From Acidobacteria bacterium Ga0077553 (GTDB lineage Bacteria > Acidobacteriota > Terriglobia > Bryobacterales > Bryobacteraceae), in the NCBI GenBank assembly GCA_001464575.1, contig LNFE01000116.1, forward strand, positions 1 through 49,922: DNA of 49,922 nt, given 5' to 3'. A model generated the notes under the pieces. It ran no database searches. It saw nothing but the letters and a program-made list of their open reading frames with translations, and had not been told where the DNA came from. This document shows positions 36,852 through 46,661 of this stretch, in pieces (position 1 is the stretch's first letter; the number at the start of each line of letters is the position of its first letter). The position numbers were made by a program, and so were the translations under genes.

Positions 36852-38666
36852 TTATTTCACCGTCACGCGCAGCGAATGGCTGCCGCTGACCATATAGTCA
36901 AAGGGAATGGAAACTTCCGCCAGCGCCGTCTCCGGCGTAGCCAAATAGCTCCGGGCGGAACTCCGCCCGTTCTGCATTACATTCAAGACGGACGAAGGCA
37001 AGTTCGGCATCGTCTTGTCGTCCACGTACATCGTCGGCCGGCTCTGCACCAGCGACGCGTACAGCCGGTTATTCGGCCGCTCCTGGCTAATCAACGAAAC
37101 GATCTCCGGCACGTCCAGGAACCGGTTCATCTGCCCGGCGATGTTCTGCATCCGGTTCAGCGTGTCCGCGTCGCTCAAGACCACCCGGTACTGACCGCCC
37201 GCCATGCTCTTCGGCAGTTGCAGCTTAATCTCGCGCTCCAACCGGCCACCGCGATACGGCCGCAGATACACCTTCACCGGCAGTTCCGCCCCGGGCTCCA
37301 CTTCGCTCACCGGCAACCACGCGCTCTCAATCGTCGCCGACCGGCGCTCCGGGATCAGGTCCACACTCACGTCCACCCGCTTCAAGTCCGGCACTGAGAT
37401 CTGGTTCAGGAACAGCCGGTTAAACTTGTCGCCCCACCAGCCCGCCAACTGCATCGACGCCGGCACCGGCGCCTCGCTCGGCGACTGCATCGTCGAGAGA
37501 TCCAGCTTCTGCCCGCCGCCCAGCTCCACCAGGCCCTTCAACCGGTACGTCGTATCCTCGGCAAAGTCGTTCATCCCCGAAATCGAGTTGAATAGCGTCA
37601 CCATCATCAGGTACGGCGTCCACTTCTGCTGCACAAACACGTTGAAGTTCAGCACCTTGTTCTTCACGGCGTTACCCGTGTCGCCCAACGTGTTCACCTT
37701 CACGGAGACGGGAATCATCCGCGATTCCTCTCCGAGCACGCCCATAATGCCGCTGTGCCGGTCCTGCCGCAGCGCGCCCACAATCTCGGTGGCGTTGGCG
37801 AACTTGTTCGGCTGAAACGCGCTCGAAAGCACCATCAGCACTTCGCCCTTGCTCATCGGCATGCTCACCGGACCCAGGTTGAAGAACGAGTGCCCAAAGC
37901 CCAATACGCGCTTGCCGTCGTTGTAGGTCACCGTGCCCAAACCGGTCATGCTCATGTCGCCGCTCACGAGCACCCCGGCGATCGCCTCGCCCGGTTGCAG
38001 CGCCTGCTCCCAACCTAGCGCCGGCTTGGCCGCATGCAACGCCGCCGAGGCGCCACCCTGCACGGGGTTCAGTCCCATCTGCCGGAACATAGGGCCAAAC
38101 TGCGTCAGCACTTCCGTGTGGAAGCCGCTCATCGTCAGGGGCGTTTCGATCGGCACCATGTACGGCGCGCTCATCACCTGCTGATACTCCTGCGGCAACG
38201 GCAGCCGCGCCTGTTGTGACCCGCCCTGCGGCACCCGCGCATCGCTCGGCCGCGTCTGGTCGTAGTCGTTGATCTCGAGCATCAGCTCAATCGGAGTAAT
38301 GCCGCAGATCGCGTCCGGCGAAAACACGCTCAGCCGCAACGACACCGCCCCCATCATCTTGCCGTCAATATAGACCGGACTGCCCGACATTCCACCGGCG
38401 ACGTTGGTCCGCTGCGCCTTGCCCCCCATCTTGCCGAGGATAATGTCTTGCTTGGGACCCCACGCGTTCTTCCACACCCCGATGATTTCAATCGGCACCG
38501 CCTCCGGCTCCGAACCTTCGAAGACGGTCCAGGCGGTAGCCTGCATCCCTTTCTTCACTTGGCCAATCGGGAGAATGTCGACGCGTCCAGCGCGCGGTTT
38601 GGGCATGTCCGCGGCCTGGGCCAAGCTGGCGCCGGCGACCGCTCCGAGCAACTCTCGTCTTGTCAT
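36852..38666 (-). CDS. SpoIVB-like S55 serine peptidase with apparently permuted catalytic domain
   Basis: This 604-residue exported protein has a Tat-like leader (TRRELLGAVAGASLAQA). Residues ~34-132 match the C-terminal half of the SpoIVB S55 domain: VKKGMQATAWTVFEG, the Ser motif GMSGSPVYIDGKMMGAVS (Ser94) and GITPIELMLEI. Residues ~240-325 match the N-terminal half: GTVTYNDGKRVLGFGHSF (His259) and TEIVGALRQDRHSGIMGVLG. In SpoIVB the His half precedes the Ser half, so the order is reversed here. The remainder (about 330-604) is beta-rich with bacterial Ig-like features. SpoIVB proteases cleave partner proteins in signalling; this organism shows no sign of sporulation. It is first of three coupled genes with a propeller and HtrA. 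Confidence 0.85.
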   Translation of the reverse strand: MTRRELLGAVAGASLAQAADMPKPRAGRVDILPIGQVKKGMQATAWTVFEGSEPEAVPIEIIGVWKNAWGPKQDIILGKMGGKAQRTNVAGGMSGSPVYIDGKMMGAVSLRLSVFSPDAICGITPIELMLEINDYDQTRPSDARVPQGGSQQARLPLPQEYQQVMSAPYMVPIETPLTMSGFHTEVLTQFGPMFRQMGLNPVQGGASAALHAAKPALGWEQALQPGEAIAGVLVSGDMSMTGLGTVTYNDGKRVLGFGHSFFNLGPVSMPMSKGEVLMVLSSAFQPNKFANATEIVGALRQDRHSGIMGVLGEESRMIPVSVKVNTLGDTGNAVKNKVLNFNVFVQQKWTPYLMMVTLFNSISGMNDFAEDTTYRLKGLVELGGGQKLDLSTMQSPSEAPVPASMQLAGWWGDKFNRLFLNQISVPDLKRVDVSVDLIPERRSATIESAWLPVSEVEPGAELPVKVYLRPYRGGRLEREIKLQLPKSMAGGQYRVVLSDADTLNRMQNIAGQMNRFLDVPEIVSLISQERPNNRLYASLVQSRPTMYVDDKTMPNLPSSVLNVMQNGRSSARSYLATPETALAEVSIPFDYMVSGSHSLRVTVK

Positions 38667-38697
38667 AAAGCTGTTACCAGTGTAGACGCCGCCGGAC

Positions 38698-39831
38698 CTA
38701 CCGTTGGCGAGTAAACTTATTGCCCGAAATCATGGCCAGATTTGCCATGTGCGGCCCCGCCACCGCCGTCGCCGCGATCTCCACCGTGCAATTGGGGTCC
38801 TGCCGCGTCTTCATGCAGTCAAAAAAGTTCTGAATGTGCGGCTCCATCGGCACCGGCGCCTGCGCCTGCTTCACCGGCGCGGCATCCCGCTTCCACGGCT
38901 CTTTATAAACGGCGTACCCAGCATCATCGAGCACCATCGTCGCCTCATCGCCCAAAAACGTGATCGACCATCCGTTCTGGTACGAGTTGGCGTAGTCCAG
39001 CGTCCACGTCACCAGCATCTTGGGGAATTCAAAGATCGCGGAAAACACGTCCGGATGCTCCGCCCCCTTCATCTTGGCCACGTAGCCGCAGGCCTGCGCC
39101 GCCACCGGCGCGGTCTGCCCGGTGAACCACTGCGTCACGTCCATCAGATGCGTGCCCTGGTCCGTCATGTTCCCGCCGGCGTAATCATAGAAATATCGCC
39201 AGTTGCGAAAACGCATCGGCTCCAACTCCCTCACCGGCGCTTCGCCCAGAAACGCGCGCCAGTCCAATTCGCCCGGCAACGGCCCGTTGTTCAGCTCCTT
39301 GGCAATATTCCAGTGCCACTGCGGCTTCACGAGCGTTACCTGCCCCAGCATCCCGGCGTCCATCAGCCGCTTCGCCTCAATGAGTGCGGGGGCGCTGCGC
39401 CGCTGCATGCCGACCTGCACCACCTGCTTGGACGCCCGCACCGCGTCCACCATGATCTTGCTTTGCTCCAGCGACTTCGACAACGGCTTTTCGAGATAAA
39501 CGTCCTTCTTCGCCGCCAACGCCGCCTGCAACATCGGCCAATGCTGATGGTCCGGCGAAGCGATTACGACGCAGTCCATCTTCTGCCCGAGAAGCTCCTG
39601 ATACTTCGTGAAACGCCGGGCCTCGGGCGAAATCGCCGCGGCCTTGTCCAAATTCGGCGAATAGATGTCACAGATGGCGACGCACCGCGCACCCATCCGC
39701 TGGAACCGCTCCTGCAGATAGCGGCCGCGGCCTCCGGTGGCAATCACGCCAAACGTAATCTCCTGATTTGCAACCTGCGCCGCGGCAGCCGTCGCCGTCG
39801 CCGCACCCAACCACTCTCTCCGGCTCCACAT
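38698..39831 (-). CDS. Exported Gfo/Idh/MocA-family oxidoreductase
   Basis: This 377-residue protein starts at ATG 39831, with AAAGGAG at 39840-39846. It has a Tat-like leader (SRREWLGAATATAAAAQ), a Rossmann fold (FGVIATGGRGRYLQ), the conserved Lys in YLEKPLS, and a substrate domain with GGNMTDQGTHLMDVTQWF. This is a typical exported sugar or inositol oxidoreductase. The frame is open upstream into the methyltransferase gene, giving a 603-residue ORF, but the internal ribosome site and the displaced methyltransferase C-terminus show that two genes were joined by a frameshift. Confidence 0.92.
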   Translation of the reverse strand: MWSRREWLGAATATAAAAQVANQEITFGVIATGGRGRYLQERFQRMGARCVAICDIYSPNLDKAAAISPEARRFTKYQELLGQKMDCVVIASPDHQHWPMLQAALAAKKDVYLEKPLSKSLEQSKIMVDAVRASKQVVQVGMQRRSAPALIEAKRLMDAGMLGQVTLVKPQWHWNIAKELNNGPLPGELDWRAFLGEAPVRELEPMRFRNWRYFYDYAGGNMTDQGTHLMDVTQWFTGQTAPVAAQACGYVAKMKGAEHPDVFSAIFEFPKMLVTWTLDYANSYQNGWSITFLGDEATMVLDDAGYAVYKEPWKRDAAPVKQAQAPVPMEPHIQNFFDCMKTRQDPNCTVEIAATAVAGPHMANLAMISGNKFTRQR

Positions 39832-39836
39832 GACCC

Positions 39837-40509
39837 TTACTCCTTTCGGCAGCACAAGACCCGCGAGGGATAGAAGCTCTGCCGATAGAGCTGGCATCCC
39901 AGCTTCGACCTGCCGGCCCCAAAACGATGGGATCACCCGGCTCGCCGCTCGATAGGCCTTATTGAACATCTCCGTATTCTGTCCAATTAAGGTCGTCGTA
40001 AACGTGCCGCGCGGACGCAGCACCCGGCGGATCTCCTCGAGCGTGCCCACGATATCGTCCGTGCCCAGCAGTTCAAACAAGTAACAACAAAACACGGCGT
40101 CAAACGACTCATCGCGAAAGGGCAGATACCGGGCATCCACCGCTTGGCAGTGCGCCCGAGCCGCGGGGTAATTCTTTCTTGCCAGCCGCTGCGTCCGGGC
40201 CGCCATGTTCGGCGACAAATCGATCCCTAACGTCTGTCCGTTCCGGTTCTTCGCCGTCAGCCGTCCAAACATCTCTCCGGAGCCGGTGGCAATCTCGAGC
40301 ACCCGCATCCCGTCTTTCACCCCACTCATTTCGAGGGCGACTTTATGGCCTCGCGAGTGAAAGAAATAAGTCGAAGCCGGATAAACTCCCGACAGCAGAT
40401 CGTAAACCCGGCGTGTCCGGTCGGTTATCGTTTCGTGAAATCGCTGCCGCCGCTCCCGCCCCGGAGAACGCAGACGTCCAAATTCCAACTCGTCAACTGG
40501 CGGCTGCAT
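39837..40509 (-). pseudogene. Class I SAM-dependent methyltransferase, frameshifted near the C-terminus
   Basis: From ATG 40509 the protein has the SAM motif VLEIATGSGEMFGRL, DLSPNM, the VDARYLPFRDESFDAVF region and GTFTTTLIGQ, like UbiE-type methyltransferases. After FWGRQVEAGM the frame goes off (PALSAELLSLAG...) and runs into the next gene. The expected end, LYRQSFYPSRVLCCRKE, is present in another frame and stops at TAA 39837-39839, six bases before the oxidoreductase ATG. About a dozen residues between these parts seem lost near 39880-39900, with a missing length of 2 modulo 3. It lies 32 bases downstream of the histidine kinase gene. Confidence 0.85.
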
Positions 40510-40541
40510 TCAATGATGCTCGTCGCTAAATCTTACCAACA

Positions 40542-41837
40542 TCAACGCGAAGCCGGAAATTCAATCTCCGTGCGGGTCCCCTCCCCCTCCCGGCTATCAA
40601 TCACCATCCGGTACTTATCTCCGTAAAGAACCTTCAACCGCTCGTTCACATTGCTAATCCCGATGCCGCTTTCGAACAGGGTCGCGAGCTTCGACTCCGG
40701 CACCCCCACCCCGTCATCTTCGATCTGCAGTTTGATCCGGCCTTGGGCGTACTCCGCCGTCAGGCGAATCTTGCCGCCATCGATCTTGCCCGCCAAGCCA
40801 TGCTTAATGCTGTTCTCAATAATCGGCTGGATCAACATCGCCGGCACCAACTGATCAAGCATCGACGGGTCCACGTGCCGTTCGAAGCGGAGCTTGTCGC
40901 CAAAGCGGGTCATCTCAATCGAAAGATAGTCATCGATAAACGAAAGCTCGTCTCGCAGCGGCGTCATGTTGTCGGTCTTCCGCATCAGCCGCCGCAAGAT
41001 ATTCGACAGCTTTACGACGACGCCTCGCGCCTGGTCCGGGTTGATCCGGATCAGCGAGTTCACCGTGTTCAGGGTGTTGAACAGGAAGTGGGGGTTGATT
41101 TGGCTCGTGAGAGCGTGCAGCCGGGCTTCGGTAACCAATCGTTGCTGCTCCTGCAGGAGCAGGTCGGTCCGGATGGTGTTCCAAATCTTCAACGGCAGCG
41201 CCACGGCGAAAACCGTCGTCGCGCAGATCAGCACCACCGACCCCCAGTCCGGGTCGGTCCAACTGGCGTAGATCGAATAGAACAATCGGTCTTCGACAAT
41301 CCGGTCGATGCCCCAGCGCAGGCCCTCCGCAAACAGGATGGTAAGGAGAAAGATCAAATGAAATGCCGTCACCCGGGTGTCGTACTTGCGGCGAAACAAG
41401 CGGGAGATGGTGAGGTCGAAATACGGAGAAAAGCTCCAGATACTATCTGGCAAAGGCGCCAAATCGCGCAGCAGCCCGCCGAGCACGCCGACGCCAGCAA
41501 ACAGCAACATGCTCATGTACTCTCCGGTTAACATCGCCGGCAGCGACATCAGCACCCCGCCGGTAAGCCCCGTGAAATAGCCGCCCAACACCCCGGCAAG
41601 CAGCGCACCCTCCAGCCCCAAATCGACGGCAAGGTACGCATTCTCCGTCAAAACCCGTCCCGCCACCCCCGCTCCGAACAACAACGCCAGAATCGCCGCG
41701 AAGCGAAACTGCTGTTCCATGTTTCTTTCTTCGCGCAAAAGCATCTTAACGAATAGGCTCGAACGCCCCAGAATACTGGCGAGCGACGCGGCCACGGCCA
41801 GCTTCATCAGCAGCACTGCCAAATGTTGTTCGAGCAT
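40542..41837 (-). CDS. LytS-type sensor histidine kinase
   Basis: This 431-residue membrane kinase has about six hydrophobic segments over residues 7-215 in the style of the 5TM-LYT sensor domain (LASILGRSSLFVKMLLREER, FAAILALLFGAGVAG, GGYFTGLTGGVLMSLPAML). Next come the HisK domain with phosphoacceptor His250 (SQINPHFLFNTLN) and a HATPase with the N box QPIIENSIKHGL (Asn342) and G box EDDGVGV. Partners are usually LytTR response regulators; none is adjacent, so the partner is elsewhere. The start at 41837 keeps the conserved first helix. It leaves only 13 bases to the divergent ribA start. Confidence 0.93.
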   Translation of the reverse strand: MLEQHLAVLLMKLAVAASLASILGRSSLFVKMLLREERNMEQQFRFAAILALLFGAGVAGRVLTENAYLAVDLGLEGALLAGVLGGYFTGLTGGVLMSLPAMLTGEYMSMLLFAGVGVLGGLLRDLAPLPDSIWSFSPYFDLTISRLFRRKYDTRVTAFHLIFLLTILFAEGLRWGIDRIVEDRLFYSIYASWTDPDWGSVVLICATTVFAVALPLKIWNTIRTDLLLQEQQRLVTEARLHALTSQINPHFLFNTLNTVNSLIRINPDQARGVVVKLSNILRRLMRKTDNMTPLRDELSFIDDYLSIEMTRFGDKLRFERHVDPSMLDQLVPAMLIQPIIENSIKHGLAGKIDGGKIRLTAEYAQGRIKLQIEDDGVGVPESKLATLFESGIGISNVNERLKVLYGDKYRMVIDSREGEGTRTEIEFPASR

Positions 41838-41850
41838 TCAACCCTATACT

Positions 41851-42477
41851 ATGAGTGTGTTTCGTTTGGAAAAAATAGCCGACGCCCGGTTCCCTACCCG
41901 TTTCGGCGATTTCCGGATCTTTGGATTTGAAGGACATTTCGCCGACCACGTCGAAGAGGCCGTCGTTCTGGTCATGGGAGACCTGACCGGGCCGCCTCCG
42001 CTGGTCCGCATTCATTCTCAGTGTCTCACCGGAGACGTGTTCCATAGCCTGCGCTGCGATTGCCGCGATCAGTTGGAGATGGCGCTCGAGAAAATCGCCG
42101 CCGCCGGGGGCGGCATCCTGCTCTACGAACATCAGGAGGGTCGGGGCATTGGGATCATGAACAAGCTCCGGGCCTACGAGCTGCAGGACCAGGGCGCGGA
42201 CACCATCGAGGCGAATGAACAGCTTGGTTTCGCGGCCGATCTGCGCAACTACGAACTGCCCGTCGCCATTCTGCAGCACTTCGGTTTGAAGTCGGTTCGT
42301 TTCATGTCGAACAACCCGGAAAAGATCGCCGCCCTCGAAGCCGGCGGCATCGAGGTAGCCGAGCGGGTTCCGATGGTTGCCGAGCCCATGCAACAGCGGG
42401 ACTTCTACCTCAAGACGAAGCGCGACCGGATGGGCCACCTGTTCGAAGAGGCGCTGTCTGAACCTCCCATTGTGTAA
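41851..42477 (+). CDS. ribA: GTP cyclohydrolase II
   Basis: This 208-residue enzyme opens GTP to the pyrimidine precursor of riboflavin. Zinc ligands Cys58, Cys69 and Cys71 lie in QCLTGDVFHSLRCDC. The GTP-binding and catalytic loop is YEHQEGRGIGIMNKL, followed by NEQLGFAADLR and VRFMSNNPEKIAAL. It is a stand-alone RibA, not fused to RibB. There is no clear Shine-Dalgarno, and only 13 bases separate it from the divergent kinase start, so its promoter lies inside the kinase gene or translation is leaderless. Its 3' end overlaps the convergent Cys-cluster gene by 68 bases. Confidence 0.95.
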   Translation: MSVFRLEKIADARFPTRFGDFRIFGFEGHFADHVEEAVVLVMGDLTGPPPLVRIHSQCLTGDVFHSLRCDCRDQLEMALEKIAAAGGGILLYEHQEGRGIGIMNKLRAYELQDQGADTIEANEQLGFAADLRNYELPVAILQHFGLKSVRFMSNNPEKIAALEAGGIEVAERVPMVAEPMQQRDFYLKTKRDRMGHLFEEALSEPPIV

Positions 42478-42700
42478 TCCGCACCAGGGCTTCGGCCGCG
42501 CTGTCGCCGCACATTTCGGGCTGCGGCCGTAGGCCCACGCAGACGGCCGGACGCTCCGGCAACCCGAACAGATCGCAAAGGTTGTCGGGCGTCAGATGGG
42601 CGCAACGGAGGCCGGCCGGTTTGCCTTGCGGCATCTTCGGCATCGGCGTCGAGATGGAGGGCGCAATGCAGCACGCCCCGCATCCCGCCCGGCAGTTCAC
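42410..42700 (-). CDS. YkgJ-family cysteine-cluster protein
   Basis: This 96-residue protein has Cys3, Cys7, Cys10, Cys11, Cys33, Cys42, Cys54 and Cys64, matching the pattern of YkgJ-type zinc- or iron-chelating proteins (CRAGCGACC, then CAHL, CDLF and CVGLRP). The function is unknown; binding of an Fe-S cluster or zinc is expected. The start is GTG 42700, overlapping the TGA of the pterin-enzyme gene (GTGA). The C-terminus is antisense to the ribA 3' end. Confidence 0.85.
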   Translation of the reverse strand: MNCRAGCGACCIAPSISTPMPKMPQGKPAGLRCAHLTPDNLCDLFGLPERPAVCVGLRPQPEMCGDSAAEALVRITQWEVQTAPLRTGGPSGRASS

Positions 42701-43069
42701 GGCTTATACACCGCGCTGCACTGATCCATCTCCCAGACTTCCACCCGCGCAATCCGCACAGCCGTCTCCGGTTGCAGGGCCGGGAGGTCGGTGTTGAGAT
42801 CGTCGTGGATGAATTTGGCGACGTTCTCGGCCGAAGGGTTCACGACATCGAACGGCGGCACCTCGTTCAGGAACGTATGATCCAGGCGGCCCAGCACCCG
42901 CGCGATCGACTTTTTGAGTCCAATGAAATCGACGAGCAGTCCCATCGAATCGAGCTCCGGCCCCTCAATCGTCACCCGCATCTTCCAGTTGTGACCATGA
43001 ATCGGCTCGGTCTTGCCGTAATAGTTCCGCAGGGCGTGGGCCGCGGGAAAAATCGCTTCGACATTCACT

Positions 43070-43077
<8 letters not shown>
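42697..43077 (-). CDS. 6-pyruvoyl-tetrahydropterin synthase family protein, PTPS-III-like
   Basis: This 126-residue enzyme of the PTPS/QueD superfamily has zinc ligands His14, His27 and His29 (FPAAHALRN and PIHGHNW). The Cys expected four residues before HGH in QueD/PTPS-I (CxxxHGH) is Thr23, while Glu24 gives ExxHGH. From family knowledge this pattern marks PTPS-III, which makes 6-hydroxymethyl-dihydropterin for folate in place of FolB, so a folate role is more likely than queuosine. The start is GTG 43077, overlapping the helicase stop by 8 bases. Confidence 0.88.
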
Positions 43078-44971
<1,894 letters not shown>

Positions 44972-45003
44972 TGATACCGCCCCCGCCCTGGTGGACTTCC
45001 CGC

Positions 45004-45618
45004 TCAAGATTTCAGTGTATCGGCCAGCGCCGCGAAGAGGGCCCGGTGCGGCGGGTGGGTGCCGACGAGATCTTCCGGGTGCCACTGGACGGCCAGGACA
45101 AATCGCTTGCCGGGCATCTCGGCGGCTTCAATCACGTCGCCCGAACGCGCTGTCACCACGAGCCCGTCGCCTAACTCGTCCAGCACCTGATGATGGCGCG
45201 AGTTGACCTCGAACTCGGTCTCGCCCGTGACCCGGGCCAGGCGGGAGCCAGCCTCAACGGTGACCGCATGAAAGACATTCCGATGGCCGTCGATGTGCTG
45301 CTTCAGCGTGCCGCCGCAGGCGACGTTGAGCAGTTGCATGCCGCGGCAGATGGCGAGGATCGGCATGTCGCGCTGCAGCGCGGCCCAGGCGATGTCGAGC
45401 TCGTAGACGTCCCTGGCAGGGTCAAGCTCACCGAGTTGGGGATCCGGCGCTTGCCCGTAATGGGCCGGGTCGATATCGTTGCCCCCGGCGAGGATGACGG
45501 CGTCGTACTCCTCGGCGCCCGGCTCCACCGGCTCCAGGCCGACACTTCGCACCGCTTCGAAATAAGGCTGCATCCGCGGAGCGTACTCCGCGCTATAGGT
45601 GAGCAAAACGCGTTTCAT
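45004..45618 (-). CDS. Class I glutamine amidotransferase, peptidase C26 family
   Basis: This 204-residue hydrolase resembles PuuD (gamma-glutamyl-GABA hydrolase). The nucleophile Cys is in LAICRGMQLLNV; HHQVLDEL and the His-Glu pair in VQWHPED complete the triad. The N-terminal ILAGGNDIDPAHYG is typical. It is shorter than E. coli PuuD (about 254 residues) but has all catalytic motifs. It hydrolyses a gamma-glutamyl amide; the substrate is unknown. The ATG overlaps the stop of a small upstream gene (ATGA). Confidence 0.9.
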   Translation of the reverse strand: MKRVLLTYSAEYAPRMQPYFEAVRSVGLEPVEPGAEEYDAVILAGGNDIDPAHYGQAPDPQLGELDPARDVYELDIAWAALQRDMPILAICRGMQLLNVACGGTLKQHIDGHRNVFHAVTVEAGSRLARVTGETEFEVNSRHHQVLDELGDGLVVTARSGDVIEAAEMPGKRFVLAVQWHPEDLVGTHPPHRALFAALADTLKS

Positions 45619-45779
45619 TTTTCGTCCGGCGCGATGATGCTGCTGACTTCGGCTTCGCGCACCCCGTACAGCTTCTTCACCACGCGACAGATCTCCCGCC
45701 CCATCCGTTGGGGCTGCTCCCCATCCGGCAACTCCACCACCACTTTGACGTAAATCTGCATCTCCCGCATAATGCCCAT
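45615..45779 (-). CDS. Small conserved-looking protein (about 50 residues)
   Basis: From ATG 45779 (54 residues) or ATG 45770 (51 residues) the protein reads MQIYVKVVVELPDGEQPQRM ... VVKKLYGVREAEVSSI. It has a beta-alpha-beta-like pattern, charged and soluble. I do not recognise a family. It is coupled by a 4-base overlap to the amidotransferase gene and lies 15 bases from the divergent isomerase-like gene, so coding is likely. Confidence 0.6.
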   Translation of the reverse strand: MGIMREMQIYVKVVVELPDGEQPQRMGREICRVVKKLYGVREAEVSSIIAPDEK

Positions 45780-45794
45780 GATACTCTGGCGCTT

Positions 45795-46661
45795 ATGCAG
45801 CGCCGACATTTTCTCGCCGCCGGAGCACTCGCCCCGGCCGCCGCAGCCGCGCCGAAGTACTCCTATCGCCTCCGCTACGCTCCGCATGTGAGCAACCGCG
45901 ATGTGGACCACCACCGGCAATTGCAGGTTTTCGCCGAGGAGGGATTCAAAGCGTTTGAGTTCAATGGCCTACCGAAGCTTTCAAACGCCGAGATCACCGC
46001 GCTCGCCAAGACCAAAGAGCGGTTGGGCCTGGCGATGGGCGTCTTCGTCATCAACCGGGGCGGCTGGAAGCCGAGCGCCCTGGTGGACCGCAAATTGCAC
46101 GGGGACTTCCTCGCCGACGTGAAGCGGGCGGTGGAGATCCATAAGATCATCGGCAACGAGTGCGCGACAGCCACCTCTGGCCTGGGGATCGACACGCTCA
46201 GCTACACGCAGCAGACGACGAACTGCATTGAAGCGTTGAAACGGGCCGGCGAGTTGGTCGAGAAGACCAAAATGGTGATCGTGCTCGAGCCGCTGAACGT
46301 GCGCGTGGACCACGCCGGCTATTTCGTCGTGATGTCGAAGCACGGCGCCGAGATCATCGCCAACGTGAACCATCCGAACGTGAAATTGCTGTTCGACATC
46401 TATCACCAGCAAATCTCCGAAGGGAACCTGATCAACAACATGCGTCAGCACTGGTCCCAGATCGGCTATCTGCAAGCGGGGGACGTGCCGGGCCGCAAGG
46501 AGCCGGGGACCGGCGAGATCAATTACCAGAACGTGTTCAAGGCCGTGCACGGGATGGGCTACCAGGGCATCATTGGCATGGAGCACGGCTGGACCAAGCC
46601 GGGCATTGCCGGGATGGTGGAAGGGTTCGCGCAGTATCAGAAAGCGGACGGCTGGGCGTGA
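45795..46661 (+). CDS. Exported hydroxypyruvate-isomerase-like TIM barrel
   Basis: This 288-residue protein has a twin-arginine-like leader (QRRHFLAAGALAPAAAAA) and the Hyi-type fold of the xylose-isomerase-like superfamily. Metal and active-site motifs are VLEPLNVR, LFDIYHQQISEGN, GDVPGRKEPGTGEINY and GMEHGW. Hyi interconverts hydroxypyruvate and tartronate semialdehyde; the exported version may act on other keto acids or sugars. It is first of four genes joined by stop-start overlaps. Confidence 0.9.
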   Translation: MQRRHFLAAGALAPAAAAAPKYSYRLRYAPHVSNRDVDHHRQLQVFAEEGFKAFEFNGLPKLSNAEITALAKTKERLGLAMGVFVINRGGWKPSALVDRKLHGDFLADVKRAVEIHKIIGNECATATSGLGIDTLSYTQQTTNCIEALKRAGELVEKTKMVIVLEPLNVRVDHAGYFVVMSKHGAEIIANVNHPNVKLLFDIYHQQISEGNLINNMRQHWSQIGYLQAGDVPGRKEPGTGEINYQNVFKAVHGMGYQGIIGMEHGWTKPGIAGMVEGFAQYQKADGWA

